Notes: generated from the letters alone by a model not told the origin. A DNA stretch of 12,039 nucleotides from Spirogloea muscicola (GCA_009602725.1 WELB01000312.1:77084-89122); one strand, 5' to 3'; numbered from the stretch's first letter, positions 1 to 9,879 are shown. Made by a program: numbers and translations.

Positions 1-543
<543 letters not shown>

Positions 544-755
544 TGGGGAGGAGCGGAGGTTAACGTCCTTGCCGATACACTGTCTCTTGCCGCTGTGGTG
601 CTGTGGATGCTCTTGTTCCTCCCTGGTGTGTGCCGCCTATGTGGCACGCCTCCCATAGCAGCCCAAGGGTGCCGCTGTTTTCACGGCCCCAATGTGCTCA
701 GGTCAATTGCAAGCTACCAAGCTTTGGCGCCTGCCGTCGGGCAGCTTGCGTGTCC

Positions 756-785
756 AGGGTACATCCGCTAAGGGTGCGTCCGCTA
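756..785. repeat. Tandem 15-bp duplication
   Basis: Two adjacent 15-base units, AGGGTACATCCGCTA (756-770) and AGGGTGCGTCCGCTA (771-785), match at 13 of 15 positions. The repeat is downstream of uS17, with no sign of coding function. Confidence 0.75.
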
Positions 786-1485
786 GATTGCGGCGGTCAC
801 CCTCTCCCACACATGCATGCACGCAATATGCTCGTGAAAGCAAAGAAGCTGAATATACTCTTGCCGCATCTTCCGACTCTCCACTTCCCACCATGACTCC
901 TGTCACGGAGCATTCCGTGCTGCGTGAGGTTCGGCTAATTCGGCTATAGCATGCGATCATGGTATTGAATATGCACAAGATTATCTACTGCCACTATCTT
1001 GTCACAACGACGTCAAAGCAGCACTGTTGCTTAAGTAGGATGCACACATGCCTGCAATTGTCAGCAGCTCCTCTCAATGCTCCTTGTCATGTTGTGCGTC
1101 TGCTGGTCACAAAGTAGTTATGAGCCCCTGCGCTTGAGTTGGAGAGATGACCTTGGCAATCGTTTATGACAATGTCATGCTGTGGTCACTGTAGTAACAT
1201 CTTGACTGGGCAAAGGGAGTCTTCTAGCATACATCAGATTGGACTGTTGCTGTGTGTAGCTTATTAGAGGATATGGTGTTGCAGCCAGGGCCTGCATGAA
1301 ATGAAGGCTGGGAGACAGGTTTATTGTTATTGAAAGCCGTTACTCTCATAGTGACCCAATAGAGCAAGGGGCTGAGGTGCAGGAGTGCCCACTACCAGAT
1401 TGCCCTTGGTAAAGACGTATTGCCTAGCGCTAGCGAGACTGCTAAGTGCTTCCTGCCCCTTGAGAGCATCCAATGCTATGTCAGC

Positions 1486-1490
1486 TTACA
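1486..1490 (-). promoter_or_regulatory. Possible TGTAA poly(A) signal of the dsRBD gene
   Basis: TTACA on the + strand reads TGTAA on the - strand, the signal used by many green algae. It is the first such pentamer after the dsRBD stop but lies 324 bases away, and a pentamer occurs often by chance. Weak support only. Confidence 0.2.
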
Positions 1491-1813
1491 ATGTACAATG
1501 GTATACAGGTATGTTTTGCTCACAGCACCAGGATAGCTGGACACAGCTTCCTACACATCGGCTAAGAGTAAGCCAGCCTTGTTTGTCCCATGTTTTTGGA
1601 ACCAATAGAATCTCACATTCAGCAGCTTCGATGCCCGACTAGCTACAGCAGGTATAGGAGCATCAGATCATATCGCTGTTGCAAGTCCTCGGTCATACAT
1701 GCATTGGCTTGGCAAAACTGTAGTCATATGGATGTAATGGATTGCATTCCTGTAGATAAGAGCAGCAAGAGCACAGTAGCACATGCTCCTGTGGGAGCTG
1801 CTCCTTCAACGTG

Positions 1814-3528
1814 TCAGCCTTCCACAGGATGGCATTCAGAAAGCCCTGGTCTGAAAGGGTGCAGCGCTTGCTGATCTCCTGCAGACTGGTCCCCCTCCTG
1901 ACCCACCCTTCGCTTCTTCTCTGGTGGAGCTTGTGACGTGCTGTCTCCCTCACGTTGCTCCAAGCCCGACTTTGACGTGGTTAAATGTACCACCTCATCA
2001 GGACTGTGGATGTCAGTTTCAGGTGTCTCATCAGCCACAGGAGCTGCTGCCACATCCAGTGTGTTATCCTCCGGCAAAATTTCTGTCACCCCTGAGCCTG
2101 GTGCAGGTAGGTCATTACCTGCCTGTGCCGCTGCAGCTGGCCCTACCAGAATCTCCACAGCTACTTGCATGGTGGCAGCATCTTGGCCCCCTTCTGCCAC
2201 ACACAGACTTAGGAACTCCTCTTCTCCAGTGACCTCGGGGCTCTGTCCAACTTCGCCATGCTTGTCGAGGCCGTGAGGAGGTGGGGTGACAATCTTTTGT
2301 CTGCAAGCCGCCTCCTCCACACGAGCTTGGCTTGGCACCTCTGAGGGCCCCACCCCTTGCTCCTCCTGTGCAGTCACCTTGTCTACGGTGCCGTTGCTGC
2401 TTGCACCAGCCTGAGCAGCTTTTCCAGAGGTTGCTGCACAGTTGAGATTGAGCACAACGAGCCAAGCGTTTATGAGTAGAGTAACAAGCTAGTCTCATCT
2501 GCTGCTCAAGCAATCATCCAGCGACTGGATAAGTAGGTTGCTTGACCTGAGGCTCTCGTGGCACCTGCTGCAGCTATGGCAAGCATGAGTAGCAGCTGAA
2601 GACAACGTCCTCAATTCCAACAAGCACACATGCCAGGATAGACAAGGACATCATGCAGCAGCTATTCTTCAACCTGCCTGCCAAACATACATTTACCAAG
2701 CCGATGAATGTGCTGCTTACGGAAAGGATAGCGGTCTTGCATCTCTTGCAAGGCCGCATTGGCCGCGTTCACCGAAGCCTGCTTCTTATTTGTCGCAGCT
2801 GCCCCATTGAACTGCTTGCCTGCTACCTCCACTGTGCAGATGAAGCTTGGCATGTGATCGGGCCCATCCTTTGCGATTGAGTACACTGGCAGGTCGAGGC
2901 CCCAGCTTTGTGCCATGTTCTGCAACACGTTCTTCCGCAGCCCAAGGTCGCCCTGCGCACACAAGCGAGTATGGCCTTGTATCATAGTGCCTTTGACGAG
3001 GAGCCTCACTCAGATCCTCGCATCCCCCCTTCATTTGGGTGTTGCTCTTCAAGTTGCCAGTGGGGCTGCAGGTACTGTGACTCGTCTCATGGTCGATCTG
3101 CCCTCTGAGCTCCGAACAGTGGCTCAATTGCCAGCGAGGAGGCAGGGGCGTACACTGGCAGTGGGGTTGGCACTGGGGTCGAGGCTGAACAGAGCTGCCT
3201 TGGCGGCCTCATTCTGTGCCGCCCTGATGGTCGTCTGCGGGGCCGGGCACTTGAAGGTCTGGCCGCAGGCCGCCACCTCCGCGCTGCGTGCGGGGTGAGG
3301 GCCGCGTGGCCGTCAGGCGGACCAGCGGAGCGAGCCTGTGATCTGGACGCTCGGCGGTTCGGCTCGGCGAAGCGGCGCCTGCGGCAGGCGGTGCGCAGCG
3401 GGCGCGCGCCGGGCTCACGTGAAGTGCGCGGAGTGGACGCCGCCGGGGTCGTCGATGTTGCCGGAGGTGTAGACGGGCAGCGCCTCGCCGCGCTTCTGCA
3501 GCAGCTCCTGCAGGCGGCTCTTGAACAT
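1814..3528 (-). CDS. Double dsRNA-binding-domain protein, plant DRB/HYL1-like, 4 exons
   Basis: Exons in transcript order: 3528-3419, 3283-3154, 2952-2721, 2433-1814. The phases (2, 0, 1) join into 363 codons plus stop. The first dsRBD (about residues 1-75) starts at the initiator Met with FKSRLQELLQKRG, then LPVYTS, HFTAEV and AAQNEAAKAALFSL, as in plant DRB proteins. The second (about 85-155) has NVLQNMAQ, LPVYSIAKDGPDHMPSF, TVEVAGKQF and the RNA-contacting NKKQASVNAANAALQEM. The remaining 200 residues are acidic, Pro/Ala-rich and probably disordered, with a monopartite nuclear localisation motif PPEKKRRV near the end. Known relatives partner Dicer-like enzymes or bind structured RNA in the nucleus; that role is inferred here. 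The ATG at 3528-3526 is chosen because dsRBD1 begins immediately after it. The intron-2 donor is GTACGC, a weak consensus, but only this site keeps frame. Extra splicing within the last exon cannot be excluded. Confidence 0.85.
2506..2545. other. Imperfect hairpin inside intron 3 of the dsRBD gene
   Basis: TCAAGCAA (2506-2513) pairs with TTGCTTGA (2538-2545). ATCCAG (2516-2521) pairs with CTGGAT (2525-2530) across a 3-base loop. This gives 14 base pairs with an asymmetric 2/7-base internal loop. It lies within the intron (2720-2434 on the - strand) and would be present in the pre-mRNA. It is much shorter than typical plant miRNA precursors. Confidence 0.6.
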
Positions 3529-4547
3529 CTCCGGCGCCGCCCGGGCGCAGGCGGCGGGGCGGGCGAGCGGTGCGCCGGGGGCTAGTGCAACCAGTGGGGC
3601 TACAGAATGAAGAAAGCGGCTGCTGATATCAGAGAATCGGCTGTGAATTGCCAGCCAGATGCATACAGGTGTTCATGACGGCAAAGGCTAGGCAGACAGG
3701 GCGCCCTCAATACCCCAGTGTCAGCAGTAGGAAGTGAGATGAGCTGAGGGGAGGAAGAGCAACCCCGCTGCGCAAGCCAGAGCCTGCTGCAGGGGCGCGA
3801 CCAGCCCAGCGATGCAAAGCAATCGCCTGGGACCGCTGTAGGCACATGGGCAAACGCATTCGGTGGCGGGAATCAAGACCCAAAGGCACCGAGCCACCGG
3901 GAATGGCTGCTGTCACCCTGTTCCCGGCGCCGCTGGTCAGCTTGAGAGGCCAGCAGCGAAAGTGGGGCTACAAGGAGCGAAGCCGTACGCTAAGGTGGCT
4001 AAGGAAGCAGTGTGACGCGGGAGGGGCGAGCGGGCGAGAGGAGCGTGGTGTGGTGCGCATGGACTCCTCGAGCTTCGCTTCGTGTAGCCCCCCACCTTTC
4101 GCAATCACGCCACAGACTATTGGCTTGGATTGGCCACCCTCCCCATTCATGCGTACCCCCTTGGGAGGCCAAGCTACAAAGGGAGATGCGTGTATATTAA
4201 GAGATGGGGAGGCCATGTGTGGCCAAGTACAAAGGCAAGCATATTGGACAAATGTACGTCACCTGCTGCTAAGCTGACCCGCTCAGTAACCACGAGTCAG
4301 CACATAGAGGTCGCTAGCTGACGCTCGAATACCGGACGGCAATTGACTAGCTCTTGTGCCAGCAGCTAAGGAGGCCAAGCGGGGGCCAACGTCCGCGCGC
4401 AGGCGGGCTTTGGGAGGGCAAACGGCGGGGGCTACACAGAGCGAAGCCCAGGGATGGCCCCTCCCAAGTCGACAGTCAGCCCCCGCCCGCCCGCCCGCCC
4501 GGCGGCGGCGGCAGAGGGGGCGAGGGCAGTGCGCCGGCACTGCGCGG
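3529..4547. promoter_or_regulatory. Divergent intergenic region with a family of short repeats
   Basis: About 1 kb between the dsRBD start (leftward) and the weak ORF at 4548 (rightward), so presumably a shared promoter region. No coding sequence is recognised. Four copies of a motif of the form GTGGGGCTACA..GAGCGAAGC occur at 3594-3617, 3962-3983, 4070-4095 (inverted) and 4426-4449. GGAGGCCAAG-like words also recur at 4163, 4209 and 4370. The right edge holds a (CCCG)n tract at about 4481-4502. No TATA box can be assigned. Confidence 0.5.
3954..4101. repeat. Imperfect inverted repeat pair
   Basis: The stretch at about 3954-3985 (AGCGAAAGTGGGGCTACAAG, then GAGCGAAGC) recurs in reverse complement at about 4069-4101, where the - strand reads GCGAAAGGTGGGGGGCTACA, then CGAAGCGAAGC. 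The arms are about 32 bases with a few mismatches and indels, separated by about 85 bases. It could fold as a hairpin if transcribed or be a degenerate MITE-like remnant. No terminal target-site duplication was identified. Confidence 0.6.
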
Positions 4548-4976
4548 ATGGAGGACGGCGGCAGCGGTGGCCCGCCGCTGCTGCCAGTGCTGGACGCACG
4601 CCTGCTGTCTCAGGAGGAGCTGCTGCTGGCGGCGCGGCTCATCGCCGTCGACACGCCGTTGGACACCGTGGACGTGGGCGCCGGGCCGCGCGCTTGGCCC
4701 GCCAAGGCCGCGCGGGCGTACCCCCCGCGCCTTCGCCGCCCCTGCCGCCTGGCGAGCCGTGAGCCCTGGCCCGCCAGGGCTGGCGCTGACCCGTCGCCGG
4801 CGGTCGGCCCTTCCGGTCACATCTCCCACCAGACCGTGTCCGCTGCGGCGGACCACCTCGGCCTCGCCCCGGGGTCTGTGCCGCGCCTCCTTCGCCGGCG
4901 CATAGCAGTTGCAGCCGCCAGCACTAGGCATGTCCTCGAGACTTCCGGGTTTGCTGAATGTTCTGCCACCCAATGA
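4548..4976 (+). CDS. Unrecognised ORF of 142 codons, possibly the first exon of an unknown gene
   Basis: I do not recognise this protein. The frame opens with ATG after a GC-rich, CCCG-repeat leader, as for the other gene starts in the window. Its first 45 residues look protein-like: an acidic, Leu-rich segment LLSQEELLLAARLIAVDTPL predicted to be helical. From about residue 50 it turns into Arg/Pro/Ala-rich sequence typical of GC-rich non-coding frames. A good donor (CC|GTGAGC, GT at 4759-4760) could end a first exon at 4758, and a 3' splice site follows CTCCCACCAG at 4832, but the exon this would join shows no recognisable domain. Real coding may therefore be limited to the first part. Antisense frames here look no better. 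Confidence 0.3.
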   Translation: MEDGGSGGPPLLPVLDARLLSQEELLLAARLIAVDTPLDTVDVGAGPRAWPAKAARAYPPRLRRPCRLASREPWPARAGADPSPAVGPSGHISHQTVSAAADHLGLAPGSVPRLLRRRIAVAAASTRHVLETSGFAECSATQ

Positions 4977-5698
4977 CAGCGCAAGGCAGCTGCAGATCTG
5001 TCCGGCTGGGTTTTCTGTGCCGCCAGCACCTCCTGTGGGCAGCTTTTCCTGTATACGTAGGTCCTACAGCTCCTGATTGCCGAACTTGAGGCATGTGCAC
5101 AACAAGGAAGCTCAGTAGCCCTTGCTGATAAGTCGAACACATAAATTAGGCTCCGCACTGGTCGCCTTCTGTCAGCAGAGGGCAGGCTCGGGCACCATCT
5201 TCAAGAAAAAGCCGCGCCCGCCACTCTGCACTTGGAATGTGTCCTCGTGGCACACGGTCATTAAAATCATGTTGAGCAATCTTTTGGATTGCGAGCCAGC
5301 TCTCTTGAACCTGTCTCTGCGGCTGGAGCAGTGCACTGGACATCAACCTCGTCAAGAAGCACCTGCAGCTGGTTCCGGTCCACGTGCAGATAACACTTCT
5401 GAAGGAGACATAGCAATAGGCTGCTCGCTGGATCCCGATCCACAGATGCTGCAGCTGACCATATTTTGCATGGCCCAGACATTGCCTGTTTGGGCATATC
5501 AGCTCCAGAGCATCTGCGTGGTGCACCACAGCCATGGTGGTGTGGGTAGCCGGACTATGACCCTGGGGCTCTTTTGTGGGATCACTGGAGAGGCCGCCCC
5601 ATCAGCACTGCAAAACTGGCGATACTTAGTGATTCATCACGTTCTAGTGGAGGCCAACTATGCTGACACGGCCAGCTACTAAAGCAGCAGTCTCATAT
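4977..5698. other. Convergent spacer before the EBP1 stop; ambiguous coding signals
   Basis: No gene can be assigned. On the + strand a 186-codon frame (5122-5682) lacks an early ATG and resembles no family. On the - strand a good 3' splice site (TGTCTCCTTCAG ending at about 5405) precedes an open stretch beginning KCYLHVDRNQLQVLLDEVDV that stops at 5267, and a separate short frame reads EDTFQVQSGGRGFFLKMVPE around 5175-5240. These could be terminal exons of an unrecognised - strand gene, EBP1 3' UTR, or chance. Confidence 0.4.
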
Positions 5699-8070
5699 TC
5701 AACTCGTTTCCATGGCATCTTCAGCTTTCTCCTCATCTACTGCCATTGTGTCCTCTGGGGCGCCATCTTCACCTTGCTCGTCTTTCTTGCCACCTGCATC
5801 ATAGTGCAACTTGATCAGACAGTAGCTTGTAACTACCTAACTGTACTGCAAGGAAAGGCTTTCCCCCTGGGTTTGAGGAGTACTGTCCTGGGTTGAAGAT
5901 ACTCACTCTTCTTTTTCTTGCCGCCCCCTTTCTTTTTCTTCGTCCCCAGAGCTAGATATGCCTTAACGTCGGGGTCTTCCATGGGCTTTGTGAGCTCCAG
6001 AGCCTGTGCTGGATGACCTGTCACCCTGTCTGACCCGTTCGACATAAGTAAGACTGTCGCCTTCACATGTGCCACCAGGTCACCTGATCATGCACAAAAG
6101 TGGCTACTCAGCTTCCTCACCAAACGTTCTTGATAGTCATGCCCACAGAGGGTTGCGTGGATTGTGCATTTTGACCTGCAAAAGTGCCTCAGGTGACAAA
6201 CATTCCCCAAACCACACGACCCATTTCGGGCTCGCCAAAAGCGACCGTTGATTTTCTTGCTGCAGCAGGGGGATGGGATGTAGGCATTCTGGGTGCAGTA
6301 AGACACATTCTATCACCAGCGACTGCCCACCGGGTTTCTCATGTAGAACAGGATAAGGTTGTAGAAGTTCATGATTGACACATTCCACAAGCCCCAAGCG
6401 TGCCCTTTTCTCCTCTAAAGCCCTGCACAACAGGCACTCTACTTGATCAGTGTTCCATTCCAATGCCGTCACCTGGACAAGCGCTTTTCCTCAGATCGAT
6501 ACTGTGCTCAGGATTCACACTGCCGTTGGGCGAATGCCAAGAACCTCACCTAGCTGTGAATGGCATGATAGAAAATTTTTGGTTGATCTCGCTGAAGATA
6601 AACCGAGAGGCTTTCATCTTCAGGTTGTATTCCTTGTCAACTGCTCGTTTGTACACTGTAGTTTGCCTCTCATCAAGCACTCGAGGCTGCCAAAAGGAAA
6701 GGTAAGTGGATCATTGAAGTGGTAGCACATACGGGCAGCTAGTGCAGACATCAAAAGAAAATGGAAGATTGGTCCAGCCAACCACAGAAGCCTCTGTTTC
6801 CAAGTTGTCTGGGTCACAGCGTAAGCCCTTGAGCAGGACGCTAACAAGGTTAGTAATTGGTCATCTTCCATGGCAGCTGCCAGGCAACTTGCTCACCTTG
6901 CCTTCACCAGTAGTCATCACAACATCGATTGCGTACACTTCATTGTCCTCGAACTCGAATTCGTCAACCCTTGTCTCGTTGTTGGTGATGCTCAGGACCA
7001 CTTTGTTGCCGTCAATCACGAATTGCTTCATTTGGTGGCTCAGCACCCCCTCCACGAGTTTGCAGCCGTATGCTGCCGCAACCTTCTGAAGGGCTTCCGT
7101 CACCTCTTTGTTCTGCAAGCCATGCACACGAATCTGTCTTTCAATGGTTTATGGGTAGAGTGCTCAATAGATGAGTGCCTCTCAACCTTCTCAGAGGTGG
7201 AGCATACAGAGTATCTTATGTAGTCTGAAGCTGAGCACAAGGAGGATCGTCAATAGTTCCACCTGCTCAGATATTCTTCAATGTTTGAATCTATGTTTGA
7301 AAGTACAGAGACCCAGTATCTGCAAGCTGGAGGCATCACAATAGTGACCAGAAAGCCCGACCTTCCTGCCTGGCCTTATCAACCGCATGGCGACGTCTAG
7401 TCCGGTGTTTGCAGCCGCAAGTACATCAGCTGCACGACCTGTCACCAGTGCTGTCTCCTCCTGGAGGACCACTGTGTGAGCCAGGACGGCGATGAAGCCG
7501 TCTATGTGGCAGCCCAGGTCACTGCAACGAGCCGGAATCCTCCTGTCAGATGACGAGCAGATGCCTCCACCTCCGCATGGCCGACCGCTTGACCAGATTG
7601 GTGCGAGGCGAGAGAGAGAGTCATGCAGGCGGAGGCCTGGCATCAAGAGTCCACTCACATCTTGACTACGTCATTGGGTGAGAGCCGGGACTCGTCGGTC
7701 GCCAAAGGGGAGAAGTGGCAGACTGTGTTGTTGACCGAAATGCAGGTCGGAAATGCGATACCCTTTTCAATCTTCTTCTTGGCGTTCTTGTACACGTTGG
7801 CGCATTGCCTGCTAGGCCAGCGCAGCTGACGGTGTCAAGCGGACAGCTCTAGAATTCGAATGCAAGCAGTAAACAGGGCAGAGCAAGTGCTCGCGACCCC
7901 TAGGTCATCTGGCATCCGTCGGGCGTTCAGCTTGGCCATGCAGGTGGGCAGCGCTGGCCCCGCAGGGGCTCGGTCGGGCGCTTACTCGGTGATGGACTTG
8001 TCGCCCGTCTCGCAGGCGTCGACGATCTTGGCCCCCGGCTTGAGCTCTTGGAGAATCGCGGCGAGAGCCT
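5699..8070 (-). CDS. EBP1: EBP1/PA2G4 (proliferation-associated protein, methionine-aminopeptidase fold); first exon not found
   Basis: Exons in transcript order: 8070-7986, 7808-7659, 7521-7362, 7112-6897, 6686-6550, 6422-6331, 6083-5907, 5793-5699. All junctions are GT-AG with matching phases and encode 369 residues; the family is about 385-395. Marker segments include [116 protein letters not shown] and [16 protein letters not shown] Lys-rich patch ([11 protein letters not shown]) and an acidic C-terminus follow. The fold is that of type II methionine aminopeptidase, but the second metal-ligand Asp after HIDGFIA is Val, fitting the non-catalytic EBP1 group, which binds rRNA and ribosomes and affects ribosome biogenesis, translation and growth. 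The first found exon enters in phase 1 (AG completes a Lys or Glu codon), so an upstream exon of about 20-30 codons should exist. The open frame upstream has no ATG before an in-frame stop at about 8341. The 7361 donor is a weak GTCGGG. Confidence 0.95.
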
Positions 8071-8243
8071 CTGCAAGCCGTGCAGTGCGGGCCAGGCTGA
8101 GAGGGGCCCGGCTAGTGGCATGGGGAGGTGGAGGGACAGGCGACCGCCGCGCCGGGGAAGGCCTGGGCGTCGGGGCAAGATGGGAAGGCGTGAGGAGGAG
8201 GAGAAGCGGGGGCGGGGGGCGCAGGCGGGGGAGACGCGGCGGG

Positions 8244-8244
8244 N
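8244..8244. other. Ambiguous base (n)
   Basis: The only non-ACGT base in the window, in a G-rich stretch. It marks poor base support in the interval where the EBP1 first exon is expected. Confidence 0.99.
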
Positions 8245-8424
8245 TCGGAGCTCGCCGGCGGGGGGCGGCGGGCGGCGGCGGGGCCGAGGGGGCGGTGGGG
8301 GCTCGGGAGCCGGGGCTTAGGGCAGCCGGGGGGGAGGTTTAGGAGACTGGGGAGCGGCATGGGGCGGGGGTAGCTGGCCGTTCCCGCCCCATTGGGCTGA
8401 ACGACGGGCAGTGGTCCAGTCCCC

Positions 8425-8452
8425 CCACTTCCACTTCCACTTCCACTTCCAC
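8425..8452. repeat. CCACTT hexanucleotide microsatellite
   Basis: Four full and one partial uninterrupted copies of CCACTT (28 bases), about 110 bases upstream of the SKP1 ATG, probably in its promoter or 5' UTR. Confidence 0.9.
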
Positions 8453-8565
8453 GCACCGTCCAGGGCCCCTCCTAGCTGACGACCCCGCAAGGACCGCCTA
8501 CCGCCCCCCCCCCTCCGCGGCTCTCTCGCCCCCCGAGCCCCCGGCGCCCGCCCGCGCCGCCCGCC

Positions 8566-9284
8566 ATGGCCTCCGACGGCACCAAGGTCACGCTGCGCAG
8601 CTCCGACAACGAGACGTTCGAGGTGGACCGCGCCGTCGCCGAGGAGTCGGAGACCGTCAAGGTGACCGGCTCCCCCGCCGCTCCGCACGCCGCCCCTGCT
8701 CCCGCCGCCTGGCCTCGCCGCTTCGCCGGGCGCTGACTCGCGCGCTTCCCTGCGACGCTGGGCGGCAGAGCATGATCGAGGACACGGGCGTGGACAACAC
8801 CATCCCGCTGCCCAACGTGTCCAGCAAGATCCTGGCCAAGGTGATCGAGTATGCCAAGTTCCATGTGGGGGCGCAGCAGGAGGACAACAAGCAGGCTGCG
8901 TCCGAGGACGAGGTCAAGACGTGGGACCAGGACTTTGTGAAGGTTGACCAGCCGACGCTCTTCGACCTTATCCTGGTGAGGGCTCGCCGCACGGCGTCGC
9001 CAGACCAAGGCCGCCATAGGGCGAGCCTCTGTGAGGAGCTTCGGTCAAGGCAGCACTGATTTGCTCTGCCAGCGTCGATGTTGCCTGACTTGGGACCTGA
9101 CTCTGAACAGGCGGCGAACTACCTGAACATCAAGAGCCTGCTGGACTTGACCTGTCAAACAGTGGCAGACATGATTAAGGGCAAGTCTCCCGAGGAGATC
9201 CGTAAGACGTTCAACATCAAGAACGACTTCACGCCCGAGGAAGAGGAGGAAGTGAGGCGCGAAAATCAGTGGGCATTCGAGTGA
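8566..9284 (+). CDS. SKP1: SKP1, SCF ubiquitin-ligase adaptor, 3 exons
   Basis: Exons 8566-8661, 8769-8975 and 9111-9284 join in phase 0 at both introns to give 158 residues, the usual SKP1 length. SKP1 links cullin-1 to F-box proteins in SCF E3 ligases in nucleus and cytosol. The BTB/POZ-like part (about 1-65) includes [40 protein letters not shown] and a following His-Val segment. The linker [20 protein letters not shown] leads to the F-box-binding part [20 protein letters not shown], then [20 protein letters not shown] and the hallmark C-terminus ENQWAFE. The start context CCGCCATGGCC is strong. Donors are GTGACC and GTGAGG; acceptors are GGCAG and AACAG. It is divergent from EBP1 and convergent with the phosphoglycerate mutase gene. 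Nothing is missing or disrupted. Confidence 0.97.
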
Positions 9285-9879
9285 ACGACAGCTCAGGGGC
9301 TGTCAAAGGTCGCTGGGGAACCTGAACCGGCATGGAGTGCTTTTATGTCACTGATGGCAGAGTGGAGCTTCAGAAGAAGAAGCTGCTGGCCATCATGACA
9401 TCACTGCACAGTAAAATGTGCGGATTAGGGAGTGCAACTGCTGAGAACTAGCTTACAGACACAAGCAGTGCCCTACCTTGCTCAGGCTGGGCTTCACATG
9501 TCACCTCTCAATGGTAGCACTAGCTTAGTGAGGAGCCCCCTCAGGACCAGTATATTCAGCATCACAATGGACCATGCTTAGTAGCCAACAAGACAGGCTC
9601 TTCACTCATCAACCTGTGCAGATCACGAGTGGCTGATTGTGCACCGTCGCTGAGGTTTATGTCAGCTTAGCTGGCCCGGGCAAGTTTAGTAAACGTGCTG
9701 TGTTGGTGTCTAATTGGCAGTGCGTCTCTGCATTCAGAACCTGCACGTGTTCTTGGACTACGCACATGGTTTGTCCAACTCTTGCTAGAAACAATTGTTG
9801 CGAGTCCCTCAGGAGCTGATAGAGCAGCTATTTGGCAAGGACCCCTCAAGCATGAATAGACTGGCAGTGCAAAGTCTGC
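9285..9879. other. Convergent spacer between SKP1 and phosphoglycerate mutase
   Basis: About 595 bases with no recognised gene, presumably holding both 3' UTRs. A GACAGC...GCTGTC hairpin (9287-9304, 6-bp stem, 6-base loop) starts 2 bases after the SKP1 stop. A TGTAA pentamer on the - strand (9453-9457) lies 423 bases past the mutase stop and may be chance. No TGTAA follows SKP1 here. Confidence 0.6.

Larger units (their letters stand above)
544..1813. other. Convergent spacer between uS17 and the dsRBD gene; no gene seen
   Basis: About 1.27 kb with no recognisable protein or RNA gene. The short frames here are unrelated to known families and have no splice continuity. It should contain the 3' UTRs of both neighbours. 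It holds a tandem 15-bp duplication (756-785) and a 6-bp-stem hairpin with a 4-base loop (904-919). No TGTAA signal follows the uS17 stop until 1733-1737, too far to credit. Confidence 0.7.
8071..8565. promoter_or_regulatory. Divergent GC-rich region between EBP1 and SKP1
   Basis: About 495 bases that must carry the promoters of both genes and should carry the EBP1 first exon, which is not visible. The + strand is strongly G-rich from 8180 to 8340 and C-rich from 8490 to 8560 (a run of nine or more C near 8503). It contains the ambiguous base at 8244 and a CCACTT hexamer array at 8425-8452. No TATA-like element can be assigned. Confidence 0.6.

Noticed and set aside
904-919. CACGGA-GCAT-TCCGTG hairpin as a transcription terminator
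   Set aside because: No T run follows it, and such intrinsic terminators do not apply to RNA polymerase II genes.
1693-1953. - strand frame overlapping the end of the dsRBD gene
   Set aside because: It would need a donor before the stop in the last exon; a plausible one near GGGTGGGTCAGG exists, but no domain or acceptor supports the change of frame.
5122-5682. Long + strand open frame of 186 codons
   Set aside because: It begins at TTG with no ATG for about 50 codons, resembles no family, and its length is possible by chance; kept only as part of an ambiguous region.
6084-7361. Possible intronic snoRNAs in EBP1
   Set aside because: I looked for C box (RUGAUGA) with D box (CUGA) near intron ends in the larger introns and found no proper pair.
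7860-8342. + strand frame opposite the EBP1 exon
   Set aside because: It overlaps a well-supported EBP1 exon on the other strand, includes the n base, and becomes Gly/Arg/Ala low complexity.
8472-9017. 181-codon - strand frame over SKP1
   Set aside because: A shadow of SKP1 exons 1 and 2, crossing both an intron and the promoter; SKP1 coding is certain.
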